Positions 8,567-17,824 are shown, counted from the stretch's first letter. The stretch: DNA of 64,000 nt from Romboutsia sedimentorum (GCF_030131845.1 NZ_JASKYM010000002.1:566510-630509); one strand, 5' to 3'. A program made the numbers and translations. Notes: generated from the sequence alone by a model not told the origin.

Positions 8567-9475
8567 GTGAAAAAAATATGTGTTATAGGAAGTTTAAATA
8601 TGGATTTAGTAGTAAATGTAGATACAATGCCTAAAAAAGGGCAGACATTAATAGGAAGCAATTTCAAAGAAGTACCAGGTGGAAAAGGTGCCAATCAAGC
8701 TGTTGCTATGGCAAGATTGAATGGAGATGTATCTATGATAGGTAAAGTTGGAAACGATGGGTTTGGAAAGGCTTTAATAAATGCGCTTGAAAATGATAAG
8801 GTAAATACAGATTACATACAAATAGAAGAAGGGTCAAGTGGAGTTGCACTTATAAGCGTAGATAAAAATGCAGAAAATAGTATAGTAGTAGCACCAGGAG
8901 CGAATTTTAAATTAACTAATAGTGATATAGATAAGAATATAGAAGCTATAACTAATAGTGATATAGTAGTATTACAACTTGAAACACCACTTGAAACTAT
9001 AAAGTATGCTTTAAATGTAGCAAAGAAAGCTTCTAAATATACAATATTAAATCCAGCTCCAGCAGTTATATTAGAAGATGAATTAATAGCAAATGTTGAT
9101 TTATTAACACCTAATGAAACGGAACTTGAAATAATAAGTGGTATGCAAATAAATAATGAAGAAGATATAAAAAAAGCAGCGCAAATAATGATAGAAAAAG
9201 GCGTAAAAGAACTTATAGTTACATTAGGATCAAAGGGTAGTTTGTATATAAATAAAGAAAAAAGTATATTTAAAAAAGCATGTAAAGTAGAAGCTATAGA
9301 TACAACAGCTGCAGGAGATAGTTATACTGGAGCATTAGCAGTAGCATTTGCTCAAGGTAAAAAAGTAGAAAAAGCAATGGACTTTGCATCAAAAGTAGGA
9401 GCACTAACAGTTCAAAAAGAAGGAGCTCAAAGCTCACTACCAACATTAAAAGACGTAGAAAGTTTCAGGGGGTAA
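8567..9475 (+). CDS. rbsK: Ribokinase
   Basis: PfkB-family sugar kinase of 302 residues that phosphorylates D-ribose at O5 using ATP, feeding the pentose phosphate pathway. The N-terminus carries the signature GSLNMDLV and the substrate-binding [15 protein letters not shown] near residues 38-52. The C-terminal family signature [12 protein letters not shown] near 245-256 holds the catalytic base Asp in AAGDS. The GTG start at 8567 is supported by AGGAGG at 8554-8559. It is the first gene of rbsKDACB, 4 bp before rbsD. Confidence 0.95.
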   Translation: MKKICVIGSLNMDLVVNVDTMPKKGQTLIGSNFKEVPGGKGANQAVAMARLNGDVSMIGKVGNDGFGKALINALENDKVNTDYIQIEEGSSGVALISVDKNAENSIVVAPGANFKLTNSDIDKNIEAITNSDIVVLQLETPLETIKYALNVAKKASKYTILNPAPAVILEDELIANVDLLTPNETELEIISGMQINNEEDIKKAAQIMIEKGVKELIVTLGSKGSLYINKEKSIFKKACKVEAIDTTAAGDSYTGALAVAFAQGKKVEKAMDFASKVGALTVQKEGAQSSLPTLKDVESFRG

Positions 9476-9479
9476 AAAA

Positions 9480-9875
9480 ATGAGAAAAACAAAATTAATA
9501 AATAGTGAAGTATCATATACACTATCAAAGATGGGACATACAGATAGTTTAACTATAGGCGATTGTGGGCTACCAGTACCAACAAGCGTAGATAGAATAG
9601 ATTTAGCATTAAAATACGGAGTACCAACATTTTTAGAGACATTAGACACAATATTAGAAGAGTTGTGTGTAGAAGAAATAATAATAGCCAGTGAAATAAA
9701 AGAAAATAATAAAGAAATATATAAAGAAATACTAGAAAGATTTAAAGATATAAAAATAAATGAAGTATCTCATGAAGAGTTCAAAAACTTAACAAAAGAA
9801 AGTAAAGCAGTAGTAAGAACCGGAGAGTGTACTCCATATGCAAATATAATACTAAAGTCGGGAGTTGTTTTTTAA
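9480..9875 (+). CDS. rbsD: D-ribose pyranase
   Basis: This 131-residue cytosolic protein interconverts the beta-pyranose and beta-furanose forms of ribose so that ribokinase can act. It has the typical N-terminal helix with the conserved histidine in [18 protein letters not shown] and the C-terminal [13 protein letters not shown] motif. Its stop codon overlaps the ATG of rbsA (TAATG), indicating translational coupling. Confidence 0.95.
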   Translation: MRKTKLINSEVSYTLSKMGHTDSLTIGDCGLPVPTSVDRIDLALKYGVPTFLETLDTILEELCVEEIIIASEIKENNKEIYKEILERFKDIKINEVSHEEFKNLTKESKAVVRTGECTPYANIILKSGVVF

Positions 9876-11368
9876 TGAAATTACCTATTTTAAAAATGAC
9901 AAATATAGTAAAAGAGTTTCCAGGAGTTAAAGCTTTAGATGGAGTAAACTTAGATTTGTATGAAGGTTCTGTAATGGCATTGATGGGAGAAAATGGAGCG
10001 GGTAAATCTACACTTATGAAAATTTTAAGTGGAGTTTATAAAAAAGATGGTGGAAAGATTTTTTATAATGGAGTGGAAGAAGATATAAAAGGGCCAAAAG
10101 ATGCAACAGCAAAAGGAATAGCAATAATTCATCAAGAGCTTAACTTATTACCAGATTTAAGCATAGGAGAAAATATATTCTTAGGGCGTGAGCCTAAAAA
10201 AGGGCTTAGAATAGATTTCAATAAACTTTATAAAGATAGTGATCAATTACTTAAAAAATTAAATATATCAACAAGTTCAAAAGAACTAGTACAAAACTTA
10301 AGTATTGGTGAACAACAAATGATAGAAATAGCAAAAGCATTATCATTAGATGCAAAAATAATAATAATGGATGAACCTACAGATGCACTTACGGATAAAG
10401 AAAGTAAAAGTTTATTTAATGTAATAAATGAATTGAAGTCTGAAGGCAAAGCAATAGTATATATATCACATAGATTAAAAGAAATATTTGAAATTTGTGA
10501 CTCTATAACTGTATTAAGAGATGGTAGATATGTTGGTCGTGAAAACATAGAAAATCTAGATGAAGATAAAATGATAGAGATGATGGTAGGAAGAAAACTT
10601 ACAGAACAATTCCCAAGACTTAAGGTTGATATGGGAGAAACTGTTCTTAAAGTAGAAAATCTTAACAATCAGTACGTAAAAAATGTAAGCCTTGAAGTTA
10701 AAAGTGGAGAAATATTAGGGATATCAGGACTAATGGGAGCTGGAAGAAGCGAGCTTGCTAAAACTATATATGGACATATAAGAAAAACTAGCGGTAAAGT
10801 TTATGTAAAAGGAAGAGAAATAGACAATCAAAGTTCTAGAGATGGATTAAAAAATAGAATAGCATATGTTAGTGAAGATAGAAAAGGTGATGGGTTAATA
10901 CTTGATTTATCTGTTAAAGAAAATATGTCGATATCATCATTAGACAAAATATCATCTTTATTTAGAATAAATAAAAACAAAGAAAATGAAAGAGTAAAAA
11001 GTTATATAGATAGAATAAATATAAAAACTCCAAGCCAGAATCAATTGATAAGAAATTTAAGTGGAGGAAACCAACAAAAAGTAGCAATAGCAAAAGCACT
11101 TATGACACATCCTGATGTTTTAATACTTGATGAACCTACAAGAGGCGTAGATGTTGGAGCTAAAAAAGAAATATATGACCTTATAAATGATTTTAAATCT
11201 CAAGGTAAAGCAGTGATAATGATATCTTCTGAAATGCCTGAAATACTAGGATTAAGCGATAGAATATTAGTTTTAAGTCAAGGTATGATAAGCGGAGAAT
11301 TTGATATAAAAGATGCAACGCAAGAAGCAATACTAAAATGTGCGGTAGAAACTAAGGAGGCAATATAA
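9875..11368 (+). CDS. rbsA: Ribose ABC transporter, ATP-binding protein
   Basis: A 497-residue duplicated ABC ATPase. The first cassette has Walker A GENGAGKST, signature LSIGEQQ and Walker B IIIMDEP. The second has the degenerate P-loop GLMGAGRSE usual for this family, signature LSGGNQQ and Walker B VLILDEP. It powers ribose import together with RbsC and RbsB at the membrane. I start at ATG 9875, which overlaps the rbsD stop. A GTG at 9827 would add 16 residues from inside rbsD and is rejected. Confidence 0.95.
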   Translation: MKLPILKMTNIVKEFPGVKALDGVNLDLYEGSVMALMGENGAGKSTLMKILSGVYKKDGGKIFYNGVEEDIKGPKDATAKGIAIIHQELNLLPDLSIGENIFLGREPKKGLRIDFNKLYKDSDQLLKKLNISTSSKELVQNLSIGEQQMIEIAKALSLDAKIIIMDEPTDALTDKESKSLFNVINELKSEGKAIVYISHRLKEIFEICDSITVLRDGRYVGRENIENLDEDKMIEMMVGRKLTEQFPRLKVDMGETVLKVENLNNQYVKNVSLEVKSGEILGISGLMGAGRSELAKTIYGHIRKTSGKVYVKGREIDNQSSRDGLKNRIAYVSEDRKGDGLILDLSVKENMSISSLDKISSLFRINKNKENERVKSYIDRINIKTPSQNQLIRNLSGGNQQKVAIAKALMTHPDVLILDEPTRGVDVGAKKEIYDLINDFKSQGKAVIMISSEMPEILGLSDRILVLSQGMISGEFDIKDATQEAILKCAVETKEAI

Positions 11369-11369
11369 T

Positions 11370-12344
11370 ATGGCAACAAAATGTATACAAAATACAGAAA
11401 ACAAAAAAATAGACAAAAAAGATTTATTAGTAAAATACAGAAGTTTAATAGGTTTAATTTTATTAATAGCTGTAGTATCTATACTAAGCCCATCATTTTT
11501 AAGCACTAAAAATATATTTAATATATTAAGACAAACATCAGTAAATGCAATAATAGCAGCAGGAATGACTTTTGTAATATTAACAGGTGGTATAGATTTA
11601 TCAGTAGGTTCTATACTTGCGATAAGTGGAGCATTTTGTGGTAGTTTACTAGCATCTGGTCAAAGTATAGTAGTAGCAATAATAGCGGCTTTATTAGTAG
11701 GAGCTGTAGTAGGATTTTTAAATGGATTTATAATAGCTAAAGGAAAATTACAACCGTTTATAGCAACGTTAGCTACTATGACAATACTTAGAGGATTGAC
11801 GTTGGTATTTACAGATGGAAAGCCAATAACTCTTGGTAGTAGTGAATTAGCAGTTAACTTTGGTAAAATAGGTGGAGGAAGTATACTTGGAATACCTACA
11901 CCTGCAATAATAATGATATTAATATTTGCAATATGTGCTTATATATTAAGTAATACTAAAATAGGAAGATATACATATGCATTAGGTTCAAATGAAGAAG
12001 CAACAAAGCTATCAGGGTTAAATACAGATAAAATAAAAATATGGGTATACACAATAAGTGGTATATTATCAGCAATAGCAGGTATCATAATAACTTCAAG
12101 ATTATATTCTGCTGGACCTTCAGCAGGAACTGGGTATGAATTAGATGCAATAGCAGCAGTAGTACTTGGAGGAACAAAACTTGCAGGTGGAAAAGGTAAA
12201 ATAGGAGCAACGATAATAGGAGCATTAATAATAGGTGTATTAAGTAATGCACTTAATATATTAGATGTATCGTCATACTATCAAATGATGGTAAAAGGTG
12301 TAGTTATACTAATAGCTGTACTTTTAGACAGAAAAGATAACTAA
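11370..12344 (+). CDS. rbsC: Ribose ABC transporter, permease
   Basis: A 324-residue polytopic membrane protein of the BPD_transp_2 family with about eight to ten hydrophobic helices. The motif GGIDLSVGSI near residue 72 and the cytoplasmic loop GSNEEATKLSGLNTDKIK, which contacts the ATPase, identify it as RbsC. A strong AAGGAGG lies within the end of rbsA, so the two are coupled. Confidence 0.95.
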   Translation: MATKCIQNTENKKIDKKDLLVKYRSLIGLILLIAVVSILSPSFLSTKNIFNILRQTSVNAIIAAGMTFVILTGGIDLSVGSILAISGAFCGSLLASGQSIVVAIIAALLVGAVVGFLNGFIIAKGKLQPFIATLATMTILRGLTLVFTDGKPITLGSSELAVNFGKIGGGSILGIPTPAIIMILIFAICAYILSNTKIGRYTYALGSNEEATKLSGLNTDKIKIWVYTISGILSAIAGIIITSRLYSAGPSAGTGYELDAIAAVVLGGTKLAGGKGKIGATIIGALIIGVLSNALNILDVSSYYQMMVKGVVILIAVLLDRKDN

Positions 12345-12356
12345 GGGGAAATAAAA

Positions 12357-13250
12357 ATGAAAAAATTTCTTTATATAATAATGAGTATAATCATGTCATC
12401 ATCTTTGTTAGTAGGGTGCCAAGTTAAAGATGATTCTAGAGTTAAAATAGGACTTATAGTATCCACGTTAAATAACCCATTTTTCGTAGATTTAAAAACT
12501 GGGGTAGAAAAAAGGGCTGAAGAACTAGGATATGATGTAGTAGTACTAGATTCTCAAAATGACCCAGCAAAAGAAGTGTCAAACATGGAAGATATAACTG
12601 TTAAAAATGTAGACATAGTACTTTTAAATCCAGTAGATTCTGATTCAGCTATAGCTTCAGTTATGATAGCTAATAATTCAAAGTTAGCTGTAGTAACAGT
12701 AGACAGAGCAGCTAATGGTGGAGATGTAATATCTCATATAGCATCAGATAATATAGCTGGAGGAGATATGGCTGCTAAGTTTTTAATGGAAAAACTAGGT
12801 TCAAAAGGTAATGTAGTAGAATTAGAAGGTATAGCAGGTTCTTCAGCAACTAGAGATAGAGGTAAAGGATTTGAAGATGGAATAAAAGAAAGTGGATTTA
12901 AGTTAGTAGCAAAACAAAGTGCAGATTTTGATAGAACTAAGGGACTTTCGGTAATGGAGAACATAATTCAATCAAAAGATAAAATAGATGCCGTATTTGC
13001 ACAAAATGATGAAATGGCATTAGGAGCTCAAAAAGCCTTAGAAGGTGCTAATATGAAAGATGTATTAGTAGTTGGGTTTGATGCAACAGCTGATGCAGTA
13101 GATGCAGTTAAAAAAGGAAAATTAGCAGCAACTGTAGCACAGCAACCAGTATTAATAGGTAAAACTGCGGTAGATGCAGTCAATAAAATATTAAAAAATG
13201 AAAAAATTAAAGAGTATATACCAGTACAGTTAAAATTAATAACAAAGTAA
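12357..13250 (+). CDS. rbsB: Ribose ABC transporter, substrate-binding lipoprotein
   Basis: A 297-residue periplasmic-binding-protein-like fold carried as a lipoprotein. The N-terminal signal ends in a lipobox LLVGC (Cys at about residue 21) for diacylglyceryl anchoring. Ribose-binding hallmarks include NNPFFVDLKTG, DSQNDPAKEV, VDRAANGGDV and QNDEMALGA. It captures ribose outside the membrane and delivers it to RbsC. It is the last gene of the operon, followed by a strong terminator. Confidence 0.95.
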   Translation: MKKFLYIIMSIIMSSSLLVGCQVKDDSRVKIGLIVSTLNNPFFVDLKTGVEKRAEELGYDVVVLDSQNDPAKEVSNMEDITVKNVDIVLLNPVDSDSAIASVMIANNSKLAVVTVDRAANGGDVISHIASDNIAGGDMAAKFLMEKLGSKGNVVELEGIAGSSATRDRGKGFEDGIKESGFKLVAKQSADFDRTKGLSVMENIIQSKDKIDAVFAQNDEMALGAQKALEGANMKDVLVVGFDATADAVDAVKKGKLAATVAQQPVLIGKTAVDAVNKILKNEKIKEYIPVQLKLITK

Positions 13251-13276
13251 TTTTAAAAAATAAAAAATTATAGACT

Positions 13277-13324
13277 ATATTACAAAGAGCATTGCCTAAT
13301 TAGGTGATGCTCTTTGTAATATAA
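13277..13324 (+). terminator. Intrinsic terminator of the ribose operon
   Basis: A 16-bp stem (13277-13292 with 13307-13322) continues inward through G-U pairs into CCTAATTAGG. It is followed by an A-rich rather than a T-rich tail, so it may act mainly as a 3' stabiliser. Confidence 0.6.
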
Positions 13325-13418
13325 AAAATAAAAAATAATACAGTCCTAATTATAAAAAAATAATACATTCAAATTTGCTCAATAAGAGGGTTATATAGTA
13401 TATCCTAAAGTCCAAAAT

Positions 13419-13456
13419 TGTAAACAAAATTTATAAAAATGTAACTAAATTGTAAT
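13419..13456 (+). promoter_or_regulatory. Putative WalR (YycF) box with an extra half-site
   Basis: TGTAAC-TAAAT-TGTAAT (13440-13456) fits the published WalR consensus TGTWAH-N5-TGTWAH exactly. A further TGTAAA at 13419-13424 lies 21 bp upstream on the same helical face. The box is 18 bp ahead of a promoter that drives a 3D-domain cell wall protein, the same class as the B. subtilis WalR target yocH. Confidence 0.6.
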
Positions 13457-13474
13457 TAAATATTCAAAAAATAG

Positions 13475-13503
13475 TTTACAAACTAGAAACAAGAGTGTAT
13501 CAT
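13475..13503 (+). promoter_or_regulatory. Probable sigma-A promoter of the SH3-3D protein gene
   Basis: TTTACA (13475-13480), 17 bp, then TATCAT (13498-13503). The inverted repeat GTTAC-N6-GTAAC (about 13515-13530) lies between it and the gene. The remainder of the interval from 13325 shows nothing else I can name. Confidence 0.5.
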
Positions 13504-13564
13504 ATACTTATTAGAAAGTTACAAAAAGGTAACAAAGATTAAAAAAGGGGAATGGGGTGCTTTT

Positions 13565-14131
13565 ATGATAAAGAAATTTACAGTGCTATGTATGTTACTT
13601 AGTGCAGTTATATTTACACTAGGAGCAACAGAAACATTTGCGGATAGCATGGCAACAGTAACAACTAACTTGAATGTAAGAAGCGGACCATCAACTAGCT
13701 ATAAAGTGATAGGGTCTTTAAGTAAAAATAAATCAGTAACAGTATTAAGTAGTAGCAACGGCTGGAGTAAAGTGAAATTATCTAATAACAAACAGGGATG
13801 GGCAAGCAGCAAGTATATAAAAGCAGGATATACAAATACAACTAATTCTCAAAATAAAGATAAAAGATCAGTTAATGTTGTAGCTACAGCATATACTGGT
13901 TATAGTACAACATCAACAGGACAAAAGCCGGTATGGGGAACAATAGCGGTAGATCCAAAAGTAATCCCATATGGAACTAAAGTATATATACCAAAGTTTG
14001 ATAAAGTATTTATAGCAAACAATTGTGGTGGAGCTATAAAAGGTAACAAAATAGATGTATTTATGAATACAGAAAAACAATGTTCTGACTGGGGAAGAAA
14101 AACTATAGAAATACAAATTCTTGGAAAATAA
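13565..14131 (+). CDS. Secreted SH3b and 3D-domain cell wall protein
   Basis: A 188-residue exported protein. Its signal peptide ends near ETFADS. A bacterial SH3 domain (about 29-88: TTNLNVRSGPSTSYKVIGSL and GWASSKYI) binds the wall. A C-terminal 3D domain (about 102-187) follows, the fold of muralytic YocH/YuiC/RpfB-type proteins. Of the three family aspartates, AVDP and KIDVF are kept. The middle one, normally in EDTGG, reads NNCGG, and a second cysteine follows in EKQCSDWG. This could mean lost or altered lytic activity, or a disulfide. The putative WalR box upstream suggests control by wall stress or growth. Confidence 0.85.
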   Translation: MIKKFTVLCMLLSAVIFTLGATETFADSMATVTTNLNVRSGPSTSYKVIGSLSKNKSVTVLSSSNGWSKVKLSNNKQGWASSKYIKAGYTNTTNSQNKDKRSVNVVATAYTGYSTTSTGQKPVWGTIAVDPKVIPYGTKVYIPKFDKVFIANNCGGAIKGNKIDVFMNTEKQCSDWGRKTIEIQILGK

Positions 14132-14153
14132 TAAATTATTATATATATAAAAG

Positions 14154-14179
14154 TGGAGAGCATATGCTCTCCATTTTTT
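14154..14179 (+). terminator. Intrinsic terminator between convergent genes
   Basis: TGGAGAGCAT pairs with ATGCTCTCCA (14154-14173) and is followed by TTTTTTA. It lies between the SH3-3D gene and the convergent helicase gene. Confidence 0.8.
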
Positions 14180-14196
14180 ATTTATAAATATATTTT

Positions 14197-15306
14197 TTAT
14201 TTTTCTAATATTCTTTTTTTGATTTTAGATTTAATAGTACTTTCTATTTCATCTAACATCTTTTGATTCTTAGGATCTATAAAAAGACAAGTATAACCTT
14301 TTTCGCCAGCTCTGCCACATCTACCTATACGATGTACATAAGACTCTACACTTTCTGGGATATCATAATTATAAATATGACTAACACCACTAACATCTAA
14401 ACCACGAGCGGCAACGTCAGTAGCTATTAGGTATTGAATTTCAGCATTTCTAAAAGATTTCATAATTCTCTCACGCTTAGATTGAGTTATATCACTGTGA
14501 AGTTTAGCACAGTTGAATCCTTTTTTATAAAGATCTTCTTCAAGTTTGTCAGCTCTTACTTTAGTTCTGCAAAAGATTATAGACATAAAAGGGTTATCTT
14601 CATTTAAAACACTACATAAAGCTTCTTGTTTATGTCTATCAGTGCTTTCAACAACTTCTTGAACTATGTTTTCTAACGTTATTTCTTTATTTTTTATAGA
14701 AACAACAGATGGATCATTCATATATCTATAAGCTAGTTTTTTTACAGCGGAATCCATAGTAGCAGAGAAACATAACATTTGACGTTTTTTTGGTGCGAAG
14801 GTCATTATAGATTCTATGTCATTTTTAAATCCCATAAAAAGCATCTCATCAGCTTCATCTAAAACTATAGTATTTAGCTTGCTAAGATCTATAGTTTTTC
14901 TCATAAGATGGTCTATAAGTCTACCAGGAGTAGCTATTATTAAGTGAATATCTTTTTTTAATTTTTTAAGCTGAGACCCAATATCTTTACCACCATAAGC
15001 TGCAAGTACTCCAATATTTTTACCCTCTTTTAGCTTATTAGCTTCTTCTGTAATTTGTATTGCTAATTCTCTAGTAGGGGATACTATTAAAGCTTGTACA
15101 CAATTTTTAGATGTGTCTATATTTTCAAATATAGGAAGTAAAAAAGCTAAAGTTTTACCAGTACCTGTTTGAGCTTGAGCAATAACATCCTTTCCACTTT
15201 GGATAAGAGGGATACTCTCCTCTTGTACAGGAGTAGGATTAGTTATACCATTTTTTTTTAAAACATTTATGATATCATCATTAATTTCTAAATTTTTAAA
15301 ATTCAT
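14197..15306 (-). CDS. DEAD-box RNA helicase
   Basis: A 369-residue minimal DEAD-box helicase with the full motif set: Q motif (GITNPTPVQEESIP), I AQTGTGKT, Ia PTRELA, II DEAD, III SAT, IV IIFCRT, V TDVAARGLD and VI HRIGRCGRAG. It unwinds RNA with ATP, probably for ribosome assembly or cold adaptation. It has no C-terminal RNA-binding extension, so it is not DbpA-like. I start at ATG 15306, served by AAAGG 10 nt upstream; the ATG at 15324 has no ribosome site. The 5' leader carries a small hairpin AGCCTA-TTTT-TAGGCT (15352-15367). Confidence 0.9.
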   Translation of the reverse strand: MNFKNLEINDDIINVLKKNGITNPTPVQEESIPLIQSGKDVIAQAQTGTGKTLAFLLPIFENIDTSKNCVQALIVSPTRELAIQITEEANKLKEGKNIGVLAAYGGKDIGSQLKKLKKDIHLIIATPGRLIDHLMRKTIDLSKLNTIVLDEADEMLFMGFKNDIESIMTFAPKKRQMLCFSATMDSAVKKLAYRYMNDPSVVSIKNKEITLENIVQEVVESTDRHKQEALCSVLNEDNPFMSIIFCRTKVRADKLEEDLYKKGFNCAKLHSDITQSKRERIMKSFRNAEIQYLIATDVAARGLDVSGVSHIYNYDIPESVESYVHRIGRCGRAGEKGYTCLFIDPKNQKMLDEIESTIKSKIKKRILEK

Positions 15307-15456
15307 AAATAAGTTACCTTTCATTTAAAACAAAATTTTATTTTAATAATAAGCCTATTTTAGGCTATTTAAATTGTAATTTAACCAGATTTTACTTTCT
15401 ATATAATAGCATAATAGCTAAATTAATACTAATAAATTTATAAATAGAAATTATCC

Positions 15457-15472
15457 TACCTTATATAAGGTA
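15457..15472. promoter_or_regulatory. Perfect 16-bp palindrome between divergent genes
   Basis: TACCTTATATAAGGTA is a perfect dyad in the 330-bp AT-rich interval between the helicase and carboxypeptidase genes. It looks like a protein operator, with the regulator unknown. The rest of this interval shows only AT-rich promoter-like sequence. Confidence 0.4.
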
Positions 15473-15640
15473 AAATGCTTGATAATATTATTCCTAAATC
15501 TATTAAATAATATATTATAAAAATAATAAAAGTAGTTAGCAAATAATTACTGATATATTATGGACACAAAAAGGAAAAAACTAATATATGCCTATTAATA
15601 AAAAAATAAACAAACTTACTAATCCAAGAAGGTGAAGAAA

Positions 15641-16831
15641 ATGAAAAACGGAGCAAAAAAAATACTAGTTCTAAGTATCATCGTTGCTTTTTTAACTCCT
15701 AATTTTGTTTATGCTAAGGAGAAAAAAAATGTAGATAAATTTTCAAAATCATCAATACTTATAGACCAAGACACGGGCAGAGTTTTATATGAAAAATCAG
15801 CAGATGCCAAAAGTCCACTAGCTAGTTTAAGCAAAATGATGACATTTTTAATTGCAATAGAAGCTATAGAAAATAATGAAGTAAAAAAAGAAGATATAAT
15901 AACTATAGACAAATCTATTGCTAAAGTAAATGGATCAAGTTATCATTTGAAAGAAGGCGAAAAAGTACCATTAATAGAACTTATGAAGGGGCTTATGATA
16001 GTGTCTGGAAATGATGCAGCAGTAGCTATATCAAAACATATAGGAGGAGACACTGATAAATTTGTAAAGCGAATGAATAATAAGTGTCAAGAAATTGGCA
16101 TGGTAAATACTCATTTTGTTAATCCAAACGGTCTTCCTATATATGACTTGAAAAATCCTTCTAAGCCGCCAAAAGAGAATATATCCACAGCAAGAGATAT
16201 AGCTATATTAGGGAAGTATATGTTTGATAACTATGAAAAACAAGTAGTAGCTATAACTAATATGGAAATTTACTCAAATCCTGCTAGAAGTTTTCAAAAA
16301 AATAATACAAATGCTGCACTGCTTAGTATGTTACCTAATGTAGATGGAATAAAAACAGGATACACAGGAAATGCTGGATATTGCTTATCTTTTTCTATGG
16401 TAGTTGAAAAAGATGAAAAGAACGAAAAACAGCATAGATTAATAGGAGTTACATTAGGAGCAAATCATAAAAACAAAAGACTAGGAGCAGCTTTAAGTAT
16501 GCTTAATTATGGTAAGGAAAACTTCTCTACAAGTAAAGTAATGCAAAAAGATAAATTAATAGGTAAAAAATATATAAAAGGAATAAATGAATTAGAAGTA
16601 AAGCTTATAGCAGATAAAGAACTTTATATAATATTAGAAAATGACGAAACTCTAAATTCTCAAATAACTTTTAAAGAAATAAACTATCCAATTAAAAAAG
16701 GTGATGTAGTTGGGGTAATAAAATATTATACGAATAATGGAGAAATACTAGGGAGTGTAAATATAGTTAGCGCCAATGATGTAGATAGTGCATCTTTTAA
16801 AACTAAAATAAAAATGATATTTACTGATTAG
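15641..16831 (+). CDS. D-alanyl-D-alanine carboxypeptidase (penicillin-binding protein 5 type)
   Basis: A 396-residue exported class-A low-molecular-weight PBP that trims the terminal D-Ala of peptidoglycan stem peptides. A signal peptide (about 1-25, ending near VYAKE) precedes the serine transpeptidase fold with SxxK (SLSK), SGN and KTG (GIKTGYTG) motifs. A PBP5 C-terminal beta domain follows. No clear C-terminal amphipathic anchor is seen (the end reads FKTKIKMIFTD), so membrane retention is uncertain. The ATG at 15641 is well placed after AAGAAGG; a GTG at 15632 overlaps that site. Confidence 0.9.
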   Translation: MKNGAKKILVLSIIVAFLTPNFVYAKEKKNVDKFSKSSILIDQDTGRVLYEKSADAKSPLASLSKMMTFLIAIEAIENNEVKKEDIITIDKSIAKVNGSSYHLKEGEKVPLIELMKGLMIVSGNDAAVAISKHIGGDTDKFVKRMNNKCQEIGMVNTHFVNPNGLPIYDLKNPSKPPKENISTARDIAILGKYMFDNYEKQVVAITNMEIYSNPARSFQKNNTNAALLSMLPNVDGIKTGYTGNAGYCLSFSMVVEKDEKNEKQHRLIGVTLGANHKNKRLGAALSMLNYGKENFSTSKVMQKDKLIGKKYIKGINELEVKLIADKELYIILENDETLNSQITFKEINYPIKKGDVVGVIKYYTNNGEILGSVNIVSANDVDSASFKTKIKMIFTD

Positions 16832-16893
16832 ATAAGGCGATAATTGTATATAATTTATACAAAAAAGGATAAAAATAAAAGATATAAAAAATA

Positions 16894-16922
16894 TTGTAAT
16901 TTAAAATCACCTATGATATACT
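16894..16922 (+). promoter_or_regulatory. Probable sigma-A promoter of rpsB
   Basis: TTGTAA (16894-16899), 17 bp, TATACT (16917-16922). Transcription would begin about 25 nt before the structured leader. Confidence 0.6.
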
Positions 16923-16950
16923 ACTAGAGGTGAAAAAATTAAAATAAATC

Positions 16951-17020
16951 ACACACGACAATGGGATCCTGGGAAGGTGCCTAACAGGTTTTTTTGGGAG
17001 ATGATCATGTCGGAGGTATA
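16951..17020 (+). ncRNA. Structured rpsB leader with attenuator-like hairpin
   Basis: A closing stem CGACAATG (16956-16963) with CATGTCG (17006-17012) encloses CCTG...CAGG (16968-16971 with 16985-16988) followed directly by T7 (16989-16995). The segment is far richer in G and C than its surroundings. Its position, between the promoter and rpsB, suggests an autoregulatory ribosomal protein leader in which S2 controls readthrough. I cannot assign it to a named RNA family. Confidence 0.55.
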
Positions 17021-17039
17021 AAACCAAGGAGGAAATATA

Positions 17040-17753
17040 ATGTCAGTAATATCAATGAAACAATTATTAGAAGCTGGAGTTCACTTCGGACACCAAACAA
17101 GAAGATGGAACCCTAAAATGGCTAAGTATATATTCACAGAAAGAAACGGAATATATATAATTGATTTACAAAAAACTGTAAAGAAAGCTGAAGAAGCTTA
17201 CAGAGCTATGAAAGAAGTAGCTGAAACTGGAAAGCCAGTTTTATTCGTAGGAACTAAGAAACAAGCTCAAGAAGCTATAAAAGAAGAAGCTGAAAGATGT
17301 GGAATGTTCTACGTTAACGAAAGATGGTTAGGTGGAATGTTAACAAACCACAAAACTATCCAAACTAGAATAAAAAAATTAAGACAATTAGAAAAAATGG
17401 AAGCTGAAGGTGTATTCAACGTTCTTCCTAAAAAAGAAGTTATAAAATTAAGAGCTGAAAAAGAAAAATTAGAAAAATACTTAAACGGTATGAAAGATAT
17501 GCCTGAATTACCAGGAGCTATGTTCATAGTTGACCCAAGAAAAGAAAACATAGCAATACAAGAAGCTCACAGACTAGGAATTCCTGTATTCGGAATAGTT
17601 GATACTAACTGTGACCCAGAAGAATTAGATTTCGCTATCCCAGGTAATGATGATGCTATAAGAGCTGTAAAATTAATAACTGCTGCTATGGCAACTGCTA
17701 TAATAGAAGGTAGACAAGCTACTGAAGAAGAAACTACTGAAGAACAAGCATAA
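17040..17753 (+). CDS. rpsB: 30S ribosomal protein S2
   Basis: A 237-residue S2 with the family signatures [20 protein letters not shown] at the N-terminus and [20 protein letters not shown] near residues 180-200. It binds the 30S subunit at the head-body junction. SD AAGGAGG lies 7 nt upstream. It heads the rpsB-tsf-pyrH-frr run typical of bacteria. Codon use (GCT, GAA, AGA) reflects high expression. Confidence 0.98.
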   Translation: MSVISMKQLLEAGVHFGHQTRRWNPKMAKYIFTERNGIYIIDLQKTVKKAEEAYRAMKEVAETGKPVLFVGTKKQAQEAIKEEAERCGMFYVNERWLGGMLTNHKTIQTRIKKLRQLEKMEAEGVFNVLPKKEVIKLRAEKEKLEKYLNGMKDMPELPGAMFIVDPRKENIAIQEAHRLGIPVFGIVDTNCDPEELDFAIPGNDDAIRAVKLITAAMATAIIEGRQATEEETTEEQA

Positions 17754-17770
17754 TCAAAAAATAACAACTG

Positions 17771-17800
17771 AATGGTAAGGGTCTAATAGCCCTTACCATT
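17771..17800 (+). terminator. Hairpin between rpsB and tsf
   Basis: AATGGTAAGGG pairs with CCCTTACCATT around an 8-nt loop, with no T tract after it. It probably tunes or processes the message and is not a full stop. Confidence 0.5.
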
Positions 17801-17824
17801 AATAATATATAGGAGGTAACTCAA

